Part shown: positions 51,554 to 60,636 of the stretch, piece by piece
How positions within the stretch are numbered: the stretch's first letter is position 1
Layout: each line of letters begins with the position of its first letter
Program-made: the position numbers and the translations under genes
Assembly: GCF_004362215.1 (NCBI RefSeq)
Contig: NZ_SNWR01000001.1
Location: forward strand, 4,446,001 to 4,510,000
Reading direction: 5' to 3'
Source: Paractinoplanes brasiliensis
GTDB lineage: Bacteria > Actinomycetota > Actinomycetes > Mycobacteriales > Micromonosporaceae
DNA: 64,000 nt
The notes under the pieces: generated by a model
What the model was told of the DNA's origin: nothing
The model's database searches: none
The model's input: only the letters and a program-made list of their open reading frames with translations

Positions 51554-51841
51554 ATGAGCGGCGTGAACGGTGAGGACCACGAGGCCGACTGTGGCCTCGT
51601 GCTCAGCGAGGTCTACCTCTACCTCGACCTGGAGTGCAGCGAGGACCGGCGCACGCTGATCCAGAAGCATCTGGACGACTGCGACGGGTGCCTGCGTGAG
51701 TACGGCATCGAGCACGAGGTGAAGGCGCTGGTGTCCCGCTGCTGCGGCGACGAGAAGGCGCCCCGTGAGCTGCGTGACCGGCTGCGGCTCAAGCTCGACC
51801 AGCTCGAGGTGCAGGTCGAGACCCGGGAATACCTGCCGTAG
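51554..51841 (+). CDS. rsrA: zinc-binding anti-sigma factor RsrA/RshA
   Basis: A 95-residue ZAS-family anti-sigma factor that holds SigR inactive until oxidised. The zinc motif is present: C13, H39, C43 and C46 (HLDDCDGC), plus C63 and C64 in SRCCGD. It is downstream of sigR as in Streptomyces and mycobacteria. A strong terminator follows. Confidence 0.92.
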   Translation: MSGVNGEDHEADCGLVLSEVYLYLDLECSEDRRTLIQKHLDDCDGCLREYGIEHEVKALVSRCCGDEKAPRELRDRLRLKLDQLEVQVETREYLP

Positions 51842-51852
51842 GGAGCTCGCGA

Positions 51853-51887
51853 CAAGGCCCCCGCAACTTCACGTTGCGGGGGCCTTG
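51853..51887. terminator. terminator after sigR-rsrA
   Basis: A perfect 15-bp stem (caaggcccccgcaac and its complement) with a 5-base loop. It sits between rsrA and the convergent bL37 gene and may serve both. Confidence 0.85.
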
Positions 51888-51892
51888 TGCGT

Positions 51893-51967
51893 TCAGCTGT
51901 TGGGCCGCTTGCCGTGGTTCGCGCTGCTCTTCTTACGAGCCTTCTTCTTGCGGGCCTTCTTAGCCAT
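51893..51967 (-). CDS. large ribosomal subunit protein bL37
   Basis: A 24-residue very basic peptide, MAKKARKKKARKKSSANHGK ending RPNS. The SSANHGKRPN end is the signature of bL37, a small actinobacterial 50S protein first seen in mycobacterial ribosome structures and often missed by annotation. It lies next to sigR-rsrA, as in mycobacteria. Confidence 0.8.
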   Translation of the reverse strand: MAKKARKKKARKKSSANHGKRPNS

Positions 51968-52095
51968 CGAGCGACTCCTTGTTCGTGCGTGTTTCCCGAG
52001 CCGATGGTAGTCGGCGCGTCCGGTCGGCCCGGACTCGCCCGACCCTGATCCATGGTTTGATGACCGGTACCGACGAGTGGACAAGGAGGTTCCCG

Positions 52096-52314
52096 ATGGC
52101 CGACGAGATCCGGGCCGAGATGGTGGCCAACGTGTGGAAGGTCGTGGCCACGACCGGCGACACGGTGGCCGAGGGGGACACCCTGGTGATTCTCGAGTCG
52201 ATGAAGATGGAGATCCCGGTCGTCGCCGAGACCGACGGCACGGTGGCCGAGCTCGCCGTCCACGAGGGCGACGTGGTGCAGGAAGGCGACCTGATCGCCA
52301 TCATCCAAGGGTGA
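52096..52314 (+). CDS. biotinylated carrier-like protein (TB7.3 type)
   Basis: A 72-residue biotin/lipoyl-attachment domain. ESMKMEIPV has the biotin-lysine motif (Lys37 or near). It is a stand-alone carrier matching Rv3221c/TB7.3, in the same position next to SigH. It may serve an acyl-CoA carboxylase or be a free biotin protein. AAGGAGG lies before ATG 52096. Confidence 0.88.
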   Translation: MADEIRAEMVANVWKVVATTGDTVAEGDTLVILESMKMEIPVVAETDGTVAELAVHEGDVVQEGDLIAIIQG

Positions 52315-52327
52315 GACAGAGCTGAGT

Positions 52328-53845
52328 TCAGCCGCGCCGCCAGCGCAGCGACAACCGGCTGCGGCCGCGCTGGCGGGGCAGCGGCGGCACCCGCGTCATA
52401 GCCGCGGCCAGCTGCCGCGTCGACTGGTCGAGGTCGGGCGTGGCCAGGGCCAGCTCGGCGAACGAGCGGGCGCCGGGCCGCGACGCCACCTCGGTGAGCC
52501 GGGTGGTGACCACCCCGGCCACGTCGGCCCGCGCCGACGGGTCGACCCAGGCGGTCACGATCAGGGCGAACAGGGCCGCCTCGGTGACCCGGTCGACCCC
52601 GCCGTCGACCAGTTCCAGCAGCATCCGGCGCCGTTCCGAGTCGAGCCAGGCCTCCTCGGAGCGGTGGTGAAGCAGTCCCAGGCAGGCCCAGATCTCGGGC
52701 ACGGCGACGTCGGCCGGCGGGTGTGCGAGCAGCGCCAGCAGGTCGGGCGGGCTCACCATGATCAGTTGAAGGGCCGCGTCGTACGCCGCCGGTGGGTGCG
52801 CCCACGAGAGTGAGGCGACCTGGCGGAGCCGGCGTACGGCGTCGGCGGTGGGTTCGCCCGCCACGGGCGCGTTGCCGCGGGGCAGGGGCGCGGCCACGGG
52901 CGCACCGCTCAGCCACGCGGTGTCGCGGCAGCAGTCGGCCAGGTCGGTGTGCTCGTGTGACTCGTCGGGGTGGTCGCGGATGTAGTCGGCCAGCCGGACG
53001 AGGTGCATGAGGTCGCCGTCGGCGCGGTGGCGCAGCCGGTGTGCGGTGTGCACGGCGCAGTCGTAGTCGGGGTCGCGTTCCAGGGCGCGGTCGACCCAGC
53101 TCAGCGCGTCCTCGAGGCGGCCGTTGTCCGCCAGGGTGCCGGCGATGTCGGCGTACACGGAAAGGTCGTCGGGGTCGTGGGCCACCGCCCGCCGCAACGC
53201 CGCGAGCGCCTCGGGCAGGCGGCCGGCGCTGCGGTACGCGTACCCGAGCCAGATCTCGCCGAGCTTGGACGGGCGGACCCGGGCGCCGCGGGAGGCCCAG
53301 TCGACGGCCAGGTCGTGCTCGCCGACCCGGCGGGCCAGCGCGGAACCGGCCCCGAGCAGCATGGCGTGCTCCGGATAGGCGGCCAGCGCGTGACGCACCA
53401 CGGTCAGGTAGGGCCGCAGTGTCGGCGGCGCCGGTTCGCCCACCCGCGTGCAGAGCCGCATGAGAACCTGAGCCAGAAGACCTGGTTCGATCCGTACGCC
53501 CAGAGCGGGCTCGACGACCCAGGGGATGCCCGCCCAGTCAGCGGCGGGCGCCTGTCCGCTGGCCGCGGCGAGCAGCGGCAGACCGTCCTCGGGGCGACCG
53601 GCCGCGGCGAGCAGATGCGCGCGGGCGGCGAGCCGGCCGGGGGACGCGTGCGGCCCGGCACGGAAGAGATCGAGCCCGCCGCCGGGGCGGGCGGCGAGGC
53701 GTCCGAGCACCTCGTGGACCTCGGGAAGCGTGGGGGCGTGGGCCAGCGCGCCGGCCAGGTGATCGGCGGCCTTGTCGGGCTGGTCCGTCGCCAGTGCCGA
53801 CCTTGCCTGTTCAAGAGCGCGGTCGGCGGCGCGGCGTACATCCAC
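52328..53845 (-). CDS. tetratricopeptide-like repeat protein
   Basis: A 505-residue helical protein. Repeats such as AGRLPEALAALRRAVAHDPD, NGRLEDALSWVDRALERDPD mark TPR motifs in the middle; the N terminus (ATDQPDKAADHLAGALAHAP) is another. No catalytic part. Probably a scaffold; function unknown. Confidence 0.72.
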   Translation of the reverse strand: MDVRRAADRALEQARSALATDQPDKAADHLAGALAHAPTLPEVHEVLGRLAARPGGGLDLFRAGPHASPGRLAARAHLLAAAGRPEDGLPLLAAASGQAPAADWAGIPWVVEPALGVRIEPGLLAQVLMRLCTRVGEPAPPTLRPYLTVVRHALAAYPEHAMLLGAGSALARRVGEHDLAVDWASRGARVRPSKLGEIWLGYAYRSAGRLPEALAALRRAVAHDPDDLSVYADIAGTLADNGRLEDALSWVDRALERDPDYDCAVHTAHRLRHRADGDLMHLVRLADYIRDHPDESHEHTDLADCCRDTAWLSGAPVAAPLPRGNAPVAGEPTADAVRRLRQVASLSWAHPPAAYDAALQLIMVSPPDLLALLAHPPADVAVPEIWACLGLLHHRSEEAWLDSERRRMLLELVDGGVDRVTEAALFALIVTAWVDPSARADVAGVVTTRLTEVASRPGARSFAELALATPDLDQSTRQLAAAMTRVPPLPRQRGRSRLSLRWRRG

Positions 53846-53987
53846 GATGCAAGACAGTAGGGGAAAGAGCCCTTCCTGTCAGTAGGAGGAGCGCTGCGCA
53901 TTAGTGCTCGAAACGTTGACGAAGTAAACTGTTTCTTGCAAGACTGCGCATGGATCGCGCGTAAGTCGCTCATCAGGGGAGGAACAC

Positions 53988-55046
53988 GTGGCGCAACGAG
54001 GCCAGGGGATGGCTGCGGACATCGCGGAACAACCGGGCGGATTCGCGCGGTTGCTCGACGGTGAGCACGCCGGCGCGATCGCCGTCGTCGCCGCCGAAGT
54101 AGCCCGCCGCCGGCCCCGGAATGTCGTGTTCGTGGCCCGCGGCACCTCCGATCACGCCGCGCTCTACGGGGCGTACCTGACCGAGATCCGGCTGGGCCTG
54201 CCGGTGGCCAGCGCCTCGCCCAGCGCGATCACGCTGTTCGGCGCCCGGCCCGACTTCACCGACACGCTGGTCGTCGGCGTCAGCCAGAGCGGCGGCTCGC
54301 CCGACCTCACCGGCGTGCTGCAGGTGGCCCGTGAGACGGGCGGGCTGACCCTCGCGCTCACCAACAACCCGGAATCGCCGCTCGCCCAGGCGGCCGAGCT
54401 GTCGATCGACGTCGCCGCCGGGCACGAGCGGGCGGTCGCGGCCACGAAGACGTACACGGCCGAGCTTCTCGCCCTCCTGCTCCTGGTCGAGGGCATCCGC
54501 TCCGGGAACGGCTCGCTGCCCGGCGAGGAGCGGGCCGCGCTCGACAAGCTGCCCCAGCTGGCCGAGGACGCTTTGGCCGACCGTACGGCCGACGACCTAG
54601 CGCAGCGGTACAGGTTCGCGTCCCGCCTGGTGACAACCGGTCGCGGGTACGCCTACCCGACCGCTCGCGAGGCCGCGCTGAAGCTGATGGAGACCTCGTA
54701 CCTGCCGGCGCTGGCGTTCTCGGGGGCCGACCTGCTGCACGGCCCGCTGGCCATGACCGACCCGGACGTGCCGGTGCTCGCGGTCGTGGGCGACGGGCCG
54801 GGCGGGCAGTCGATGCGCGACGTGGTGACCCGGCTCGGCGAGCGGCGGGCCGACGTGGTGACGATCGGGGCGACCGACGTGCCGGGCGCGGCCGGGCGGC
54901 TCTCGGTGCCGCCGGTGACCGACGAGCGGTACAGCGCGCTGCTCGACATCCTGCCGTTGCAGAAGCTGGCCCTTGCCCTGGCGCTGGCCCGCGGTGAGGA
55001 CCCCGACTCGCCGCGGGGGCTCAAGAAGGTCACCACGACGCTGTAG
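53988..55046 (+). CDS. double SIS-domain sugar isomerase-like protein
   Basis: A 352-residue protein with two SIS domains and no N-terminal glutaminase, so it is like the isomerase half of GlmS or AgaS-type aminosugar isomerases. VVFVARGTSDHAALYG and VVGVSQSGGSPD are phosphosugar loops. It ends with the PRGLKKVTTTL tail common to GlmS-type C termini. Substrate (glucosamine-6-phosphate or N-acetyl variants) is not certain. GGGGAGG precedes GTG 53988. Confidence 0.8.
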   Translation: MAQRGQGMAADIAEQPGGFARLLDGEHAGAIAVVAAEVARRRPRNVVFVARGTSDHAALYGAYLTEIRLGLPVASASPSAITLFGARPDFTDTLVVGVSQSGGSPDLTGVLQVARETGGLTLALTNNPESPLAQAAELSIDVAAGHERAVAATKTYTAELLALLLLVEGIRSGNGSLPGEERAALDKLPQLAEDALADRTADDLAQRYRFASRLVTTGRGYAYPTAREAALKLMETSYLPALAFSGADLLHGPLAMTDPDVPVLAVVGDGPGGQSMRDVVTRLGERRADVVTIGATDVPGAAGRLSVPPVTDERYSALLDILPLQKLALALALARGEDPDSPRGLKKVTTTL

Positions 55047-55073
55047 GAAACAGAGGCGTGGCACGCTTGGCTC

Positions 55074-56621
55074 GTGTCAACGTTGCGTGATCTGGCCGAG
55101 GAGCACACCGGCCTCGGACCGGCCGACATCGACCACCTGCACCGCATCGCCGGTGACTGGCAGCTGCTGTCCGACCTCTCCTTCGCCGACCTGCTGATGT
55201 GGGTGCCGGTGAAGCGGGAGGCCGGGCAGCCGCGTCAGTACCTCTGCGTCGCGCAGGTGCGGCCGACCACCGCCCCGACGGCCTACCAGGACGACCAGGT
55301 CGGCAAGATCGTCGGCGGTCCCGAGGTTGCCCACCTCGACATCGCGTTCGCGCAGGAGCGGATCTGGCGCGAGGGTGACCCGGTCTGGTACGGCGACACC
55401 CCGGCCCGGCACGAGGCGATTCCCGTGCGCCTGCGCGACCCCAATGATCGCGAGGAGGGCTACAGCGAGGTCATCGCGGTGATCGGCCGTGACACCAACC
55501 TCTCCACCGCCCGTACGCCGTCCCAGCTCGAACTGAATTACCTGACCACCGCGGACGACCTGGCCCAGATGGTCGCCGACGGCACCTTCCCGCCACCCCG
55601 GCACCCGGGCGAGACCACCTCGGCCCCCCGGGTCGGCGACGGCCTGGTCCGCCTCGACGCCGGGGGCAAGGTCACCTACGCCAGCCCGAACGCCCAGTCG
55701 GCGTACCGGCGTCTCGGTTTCAACGCCCACCTGGTCGGCGAGGAGCTTTCCGTGCTGACCAGCAGGCTGGCCGCCGACCCGCTGGAGGGCAACGACACCG
55801 CCGAGCGGATCCTGTCGGCCCTGCGCGGCGAGTCCCCGCCCCGCCAGGAGATGGAGGCCCGCGGCGCGACCGTGTTGATCCGGGCGCTGCCGCTGCTGCC
55901 GGCCGGGGTGCCGATCGGCGCGCTCGTCCTCGTACGGGATGTGACCGAGGTGCGACGGCGGGACCGGGCGTTGATGACCAAGGACGCGACGATCCGCGAG
56001 ATCCACCACCGGGTCAAGAACAACCTGCAGACCGTGGCCGCGCTGCTGCGCCTGCAGGCCCGCCGGGTCGACGCCCCCGAGGCGCGGATGGCGCTGCAGG
56101 AGTCGGTGCGCCGGGTCGCGTCGATCGCCCTGGTGCACGAGACGTTGTCGATGTCGAGCGACGAGGCGGTCGAGTTCGACGGGATCGTCGACCGGGTCGC
56201 CACCGCGGCCACCGAGGTCGCCGCGACCAGCGTGCCGGTGAAGATGCGCCGTGAGGGCACGTTCGGGGTGCTTCCGGCCGAGATCGCCACGTCGCTGGTG
56301 ATGGTGCTCAACGAGCTGCTGATCAATGCCGTCGAGCACGGGTTCCCGGCGAGCGAGGACGACGACGAGCCCGCGGTCGGGGGCGAGGACTCCGGCGAGG
56401 TGGTCGTCTCCGCCCACCGGTTCCGCAAGCAGCTGCACGTCACGGTGGCCGACAACGGGCAGGGGCTGCCCGAGGACTTCCGGGCCGACGACAGCCAGCG
56501 GCTCGGCCTGCAGATCGTGCGCGCGCTGGCCACCGGCGAGTTGCGCGGCAGCATCGAGCTGCGGAACCGGGCCGGCGGCGGCACGGAGGCTGTCCTCGTG
56601 GTGCCGTTGGGCAAACGCTGA
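55074..56621 (+). CDS. pdtaS: PdtaS-type sensor histidine kinase
   Basis: A 515-residue soluble kinase. An N-terminal GAF-like domain (about 1-150) and PAS (about 185-300) precede the HisKA_2 helix EIHHRVKNNLQTVAALLRLQ with phospho-His, and HATPase (VLNELLINAVEHG; VADNGQGLP; LGLQIVRAL). It matches PdtaS (Rv3220c), which controls the RNA-binding antiterminator PdtaR, encoded elsewhere. GTG 55074. It lies near whiB1 as in M. tuberculosis. Confidence 0.9.
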   Translation: MSTLRDLAEEHTGLGPADIDHLHRIAGDWQLLSDLSFADLLMWVPVKREAGQPRQYLCVAQVRPTTAPTAYQDDQVGKIVGGPEVAHLDIAFAQERIWREGDPVWYGDTPARHEAIPVRLRDPNDREEGYSEVIAVIGRDTNLSTARTPSQLELNYLTTADDLAQMVADGTFPPPRHPGETTSAPRVGDGLVRLDAGGKVTYASPNAQSAYRRLGFNAHLVGEELSVLTSRLAADPLEGNDTAERILSALRGESPPRQEMEARGATVLIRALPLLPAGVPIGALVLVRDVTEVRRRDRALMTKDATIREIHHRVKNNLQTVAALLRLQARRVDAPEARMALQESVRRVASIALVHETLSMSSDEAVEFDGIVDRVATAATEVAATSVPVKMRREGTFGVLPAEIATSLVMVLNELLINAVEHGFPASEDDDEPAVGGEDSGEVVVSAHRFRKQLHVTVADNGQGLPEDFRADDSQRLGLQIVRALATGELRGSIELRNRAGGGTEAVLVVPLGKR

Positions 56622-56628
56622 ACCCTCC

Positions 56629-56641
56629 CACCTGGTGGGCT
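56629..56641. promoter_or_regulatory. 13-bp palindrome between pdtaS and leader peptide
   Basis: cccacctggtggg, perfect 6-bp arms around a single T, located 66 bases before the leader ATG. A regulator site or short hairpin. Confidence 0.4.
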
Positions 56642-56706
56642 GCGACACACTCCCGAAATCTGGACCGCACTGGCCCAGATTGGTTCGGCGTGAGAGGCTT
56701 GCCGAC

Positions 56707-56793
56707 ATGACCGCTGCAGTTGACCGCCGCTTCGTGGCACGTCGCCACGTCGACTACGGGCGTGTCCGCAGCGCGATGTGTCCGGCTTCCTGA
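56707..56793 (+). CDS. cysteine-type leader peptide of sulfur assimilation operon
   Basis: A 28-residue ORF, MTAAVDRRFVARRHVDYG then RVRSAMCPAS. The ARRHVD core followed by a terminal S/A-x-C matches the actinobacterial 'putative leader peptide' group found upstream of sulfate and cysteine genes. The cysteine codon near the end (residue 25) suggests attenuation by Cys-tRNA supply. A hairpin-prone GC-rich segment (ggcgcgcgagacgcgcc) lies between it and sir. Confidence 0.75.
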   Translation: MTAAVDRRFVARRHVDYGRVRSAMCPAS

Positions 56794-56914
56794 CGCCGTC
56801 CGAATTATCTTTCGGGCGCGCGAGACGCGCCGGCCACTCCTGACACTGTAGTCACGAGCCTCCACAAGCCGTGAGCGTCCCGCATGCGCCCACGAAACGT
56901 GGAGGACCGCCGAC

Positions 56915-58609
56915 ATGGCGCCCAGCAGCACCCCAGCAGGCCGGACAGCCCGCCCCCGCAAGGCGCGCGGCGAGGGTCAGTGGGCGCTCGGACACCGCGA
57001 GCCCCTGAACCCCAACGAGCGGATCAAGAAGGACGACAACCCGCTCAACGTGCGCGCCCGCATCGAGAACATCTACGCGCACACCGGCTTCGCCTCCATC
57101 GACCCGCAGGATCTGCGCGGCCGTTTCCGCTGGTGGGGGCTCTACACCCAGCGCCGGGCGGGCATCGACGGCGGGCGTACGGCGGTGCTGGAGCCGCACG
57201 AGCTCGAGGACGAGTACTTCATGCTCCGGGTGCGCATCGACGGCGGCGCGTTGAGCGTGGCCCAGCTCCGTACGATCGCGCAGATCTCGAGCGAGTTCGG
57301 CCGCGACTCGGCCGACATGACCGACCGGCAGAACATCCAGCTGCACTGGATCCGCATCGAGGACATGCCCGAGATCTGGCGCCGGCTCGAGGCGGTCGGG
57401 CTGCAGACCACCGAGGCCTGCGGTGACTGCCCGCGTGTCGTGCTGGGCTCGCCGGTGGCCGGGGTGTCGGTCGACGAGGTGCTCGACGGGACGCCGGCGA
57501 TCGACGAGATCACCAAGAGGTACGTCGGCGACCCGCGGTACTCGAACCTGCCCCGCAAGTTCAAGACGCAGATCTCGTGGCTGGCCGACGGCCCGTACGA
57601 GACCAACGACGTCTCGTTCGTGGGCGTCACCCACCCGCAGCACGGCCCCGGCTTCGACCTGTGGATCGGTGGCGGCCTGTCCACCAACCCGCGGCTGGCC
57701 GAGCGGCTCGGCGTCTGGGTGCCGCTCGACGAGATCCCGGACGTGTGGGAGGGCGTCGTCGGCATCTTCCGCGACTACGGCTACCGCCGCCTGCGCAACC
57801 GCGCCCGCCTGAAGTTCCTGCTGGCCGACTGGGGTGTCGCCAAGTTCCGCGAGATCCTCGAGAAGGAATACCTGGGCCGCGCGCTGGTCGACGGGCCCGC
57901 GCCCGACCTGCCGGCCAAGCCGATCGACCACATCGGCGTGCACAAGCAGATCGACGGTCGTAACTACGTCGGCGCCGCGCCGGTGGTGGGCCGGTCCTCC
58001 GGCGCCCAGCTGGGCAAACTGGCCGACCTGGTCGAGCAGCACGGCTCCGACCGGGTACGCCTCACCGCGTACCAGAAGCTCCTGGTCCTTGACGTGGCCG
58101 ACGACATGGTCGAGCCGTTGATCGCCGGGATGCGCCAGATCGGCCTGGAGGCGCGGCCCTCGGCGTGGCGGCGCGGCACGATGGCCTGCACCGGCATCGA
58201 ATACTGCAAGCTCGCGATCGTCGAGACCAAGGCCCGCGGCGAGGAACTGGTGGCCCGCCTCGAGGAACGGCTGCAGGACTTCGACGCCGACATCTCGATC
58301 CACATCAACGGGTGCCCCAACGCCTGCGCCCGTACCCAGGTCGCCGACATCGGCCTCAAGGGTCAGCTGGTCATGAACAGCCACGGCGAGCAGGTCGAGG
58401 GCTTCCAGGTGCACCTGGGCGGCGGGCTCGGCATGGCGCAGGGGCAGACGGCCGGCTTCGGGCGCAAGCTCCGGGGGCTCAAGGCAACGGCAGAAGAGCT
58501 TCCCGCGTACGTGGAACGCCTCGCGCGGCACTACCTGGACGGACGCACGTCGAAGGACGAGGCGTTCGCGGACTGGGTCATGCGCGCCGACGAGGAGCTC
58601 CTCAAGTGA
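56915..58609 (+). CDS. sir: ferredoxin-dependent sulfite reductase
   Basis: A 564-residue siroheme/[4Fe-4S] reductase of the SirA/NirA type. The ligand cysteines lie in MACTGIEYCKLA and HINGCPNACAR. The two duplicated halves are visible (DMTDRQNIQLHWI; TACGDCPR). With cysH and a chelatase next to it, sulfite to sulfide reduction is the likely role; nitrite is the alternative by family. GGAGG precedes ATG 56915. Confidence 0.92.
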   Translation: MAPSSTPAGRTARPRKARGEGQWALGHREPLNPNERIKKDDNPLNVRARIENIYAHTGFASIDPQDLRGRFRWWGLYTQRRAGIDGGRTAVLEPHELEDEYFMLRVRIDGGALSVAQLRTIAQISSEFGRDSADMTDRQNIQLHWIRIEDMPEIWRRLEAVGLQTTEACGDCPRVVLGSPVAGVSVDEVLDGTPAIDEITKRYVGDPRYSNLPRKFKTQISWLADGPYETNDVSFVGVTHPQHGPGFDLWIGGGLSTNPRLAERLGVWVPLDEIPDVWEGVVGIFRDYGYRRLRNRARLKFLLADWGVAKFREILEKEYLGRALVDGPAPDLPAKPIDHIGVHKQIDGRNYVGAAPVVGRSSGAQLGKLADLVEQHGSDRVRLTAYQKLLVLDVADDMVEPLIAGMRQIGLEARPSAWRRGTMACTGIEYCKLAIVETKARGEELVARLEERLQDFDADISIHINGCPNACARTQVADIGLKGQLVMNSHGEQVEGFQVHLGGGLGMAQGQTAGFGRKLRGLKATAEELPAYVERLARHYLDGRTSKDEAFADWVMRADEELLK

Positions 58610-58764
58610 GCGACGCCCGATCAACCCCCCTGTACTGCCCCTACTGCGGCGAAGAGGACCTGTTCCCCAACGAGGCATCACACGGGGCCTGGGAGTGCCA
58701 CTCCTGCGCCCGCGTTTTCACGGTCAAGTTCAACGGCTTGCTTTCCAAGGGAGTCAACCGATGA
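58606..58764 (+). CDS. small zinc-ribbon protein between sir and cysH
   Basis: A 52-residue protein, start GTG 58606 overlapping the sir stop (GTGA), stop overlapping cysH ATG (ATGA). CPYCGEED and ECHSCARVF make a four-cysteine ribbon. Similar small proteins lie between sir and cysH in other actinobacteria. It may be an electron or metal partner for sir or CysH, unproven. Confidence 0.8.
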   Translation: MSDARSTPLYCPYCGEEDLFPNEASHGAWECHSCARVFTVKFNGLLSKGVNR

Positions 58765-59522
58765 CAGTCGTGGCCGCCACCTCTCTCAACCTGGTCAACC
58801 TCGGCGCCCCCGTGGTCCAGGACCCCACCCGGCGCTCGCGCGACGAGCTCGAGGCGCTGGCGCGCGACGCCGGCCGCGAGCTCGAAGGCGCCCCCGCCGA
58901 AGTGATCGCCAAGTGGGCGACCGACACGTTCGGGGACCGGTTCTGTGTGACCAGCTCGATGGCCGACGCCGTGGTCGCGCACGTCTTCTCCCGGGTCTCG
59001 CCGGGCGTCGACGTCGTGTTCCTCGACACCGGCCTGCACTTCCCCGAGACGCTCAAGGTGCGCGACACCGTGGCCGCCACCATGGACGTCAACGTCCGGT
59101 CGATCCGCCCCCGCCGCACGGTCGGCCAGCAGGACGGCGAGTACGGGCCGCGGCTGTTCGCCCGCAGCCCCGACGAGTGCTGCTTCCTGCGCAAGGTCGA
59201 GCCCCTCGAGCGCGCCCTGTCCGACTACGACGCCTGGGCCACCGGCCTGCGCCGCGACGAGTCGCCGACCCGCGCCAACACGCCGGTCGTCGCGTTCGAC
59301 GCCAAGAAGGGCAAGGTCAAGGTCAACCCGATCGCGGCGTGGACCCAGACCGACGTCGACCGCTACATCAGCCGCTGGAACGTGCCGGTCAACGAGCTGT
59401 TCAAGAAGGGCTACGGCTCGATCGGCTGCTGGCCGTGCACCCGGCGCACCAAGGCCGGCGAGGACCCGCGCGCGGGGCGCTGGGCGATGTTCGAGAAGAC
59501 CGAATGCGGACTGCACGTCTGA
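58761..59522 (+). CDS. cysH: assimilatory adenylyl-sulfate (APS) reductase
   Basis: A 253-residue CysH. The paired cysteines CC ... CxxC (ECCFLRK; GCWPC) that bind a [4Fe-4S] cluster mark the APS-reducing type rather than PAPS, and the C-terminal ECGLH holds the catalytic cysteine. It turns APS and thioredoxin into sulfite, the substrate of Sir. Its end overlaps the next gene by 19 bases. Confidence 0.92.
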   Translation: MTVVAATSLNLVNLGAPVVQDPTRRSRDELEALARDAGRELEGAPAEVIAKWATDTFGDRFCVTSSMADAVVAHVFSRVSPGVDVVFLDTGLHFPETLKVRDTVAATMDVNVRSIRPRRTVGQQDGEYGPRLFARSPDECCFLRKVEPLERALSDYDAWATGLRRDESPTRANTPVVAFDAKKGKVKVNPIAAWTQTDVDRYISRWNVPVNELFKKGYGSIGCWPCTRRTKAGEDPRAGRWAMFEKTECGLHV

Positions 59523-60232
59523 ACGGCCGCCTCGCGGTGGTCCTGGTCGCCCACGGCAGCCGGGACCCGCGGGCGGCGGAGTCGACCCAGGCCCTGGCCC
59601 GGGCGGTGCGGCTCGCCCACCCCGAGTGGGATGTGCACGCCGCGTTCCTCGACCACGCCGGCCCGCGGCCGCTCGACGTGTTGCGCGCACTGCCCGGCCG
59701 CCGGGCGGTGCTGGTGCCGCTGCTGCTGACGGCCGCCTACCACGGGCGGGTCGACATCCCGGCCGTGGTCGACGAGGCGGCTGGGTTGCCGGTCGACGTG
59801 ACCCTCGCGGACGTGCTCGGGCCCTCGGCGGCGTTGACCGAGAGCCTCGTACGGCGTCTCGACCCCGCCGGGCTGGACGCTGTCGTGCTCGCCGCGGCGG
59901 GAACCCGGGACCCGGTGGCCCGGGAAACGATCACGTGGGCCGCGGACGCCCTCAGCGCTCGTCTGAGCGTTCCTTGCCTGGCGGCGTATGCCTCGGCCGC
60001 CCCGCCGGACCCGGGGGCGGCTGTGGGCCGTCTGCGGGCTTCGGGGGCTCGACGGGTTGGCGTGGCCGGCTACTTCCTGGCTCCGGGTTTCCTGTACGAC
60101 TTGGCGGTGCGGTCCGCCCTCTCGGCGGGTGCGGTGTCGGTGGCTGCGCCGCTGGGAGACGATCCTGGGCTCGTACGGCTTGTCGCGTCGCGGGTGCTGG
60201 CGGCCGACCGGACCGTCCCTGCCGCCGCTTGA
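59504..60232 (+). CDS. sirohydrochlorin chelatase (CbiX/SirB family)
   Basis: A 242-residue chelatase with LVAHGSRDPRA at the N terminus and a second domain (LAAAGTRDP; GYFLAPGFLYD). Duplicated CbiX-type domains place iron (siroheme) or cobalt into sirohydrochlorin; with sir next door, siroheme formation is the likely role. Starts at ATG 59504, 19 bases inside cysH. Confidence 0.85.
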   Translation: MRTARLNGRLAVVLVAHGSRDPRAAESTQALARAVRLAHPEWDVHAAFLDHAGPRPLDVLRALPGRRAVLVPLLLTAAYHGRVDIPAVVDEAAGLPVDVTLADVLGPSAALTESLVRRLDPAGLDAVVLAAAGTRDPVARETITWAADALSARLSVPCLAAYASAAPPDPGAAVGRLRASGARRVGVAGYFLAPGFLYDLAVRSALSAGAVSVAAPLGDDPGLVRLVASRVLAADRTVPAAA

Positions 60233-60588
60233 CCGGGTCGCTCGCCGCGGCCTGGCCCCGCGCTACGGCCGGAGGCCGCGCTACGGCCGTTCCCCATCGC
60301 CTGCCTTGCGAGGAGCCTCGGGTTCGCGCCAGTGCTTGTGTCCGGCGCCACGAGGCGTACGGGATGGGCCTTGAAGGACGGTCGCTCAGCGTCACCGTCC
60401 GATGTGCGCTCCGCCGAGGTCCACGGGGTGTGAGGTGAATGTGGACCATTCGTGTCGGGAGCGCAATTTCGAGATCATTTCGCGGATTCTCGATGAAACT
60501 CAACGTGATCGAATTGGCGCGGTCGGCGAACCTCTCGGGTTCCTCTGGAGGATTCGGCGCGCTGAGTAATCGGGCGGAAACAGCAAGA
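60233..60588. other. 356-bp intergenic region
   Basis: Between the sulfur operon and the whiB1 terminator. It has a duplicated ctacggccggaggccg/ctacggccg stretch near 60263-60290. Short plus-strand frames are present but none is convincing. Confidence 0.4.
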
Positions 60589-60615
60589 CGCCCCGGTGCC
60601 GTTCGGCCCGGGGCG
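60589..60615 (-). terminator. hairpin terminator of whiB1
   Basis: cgccccgg and ccggggcg arms around an 11-base loop, 22 bases past the whiB1 stop. Confidence 0.7.
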
Positions 60616-60636
60616 CAAATGCTGTGGGGGATTGGT

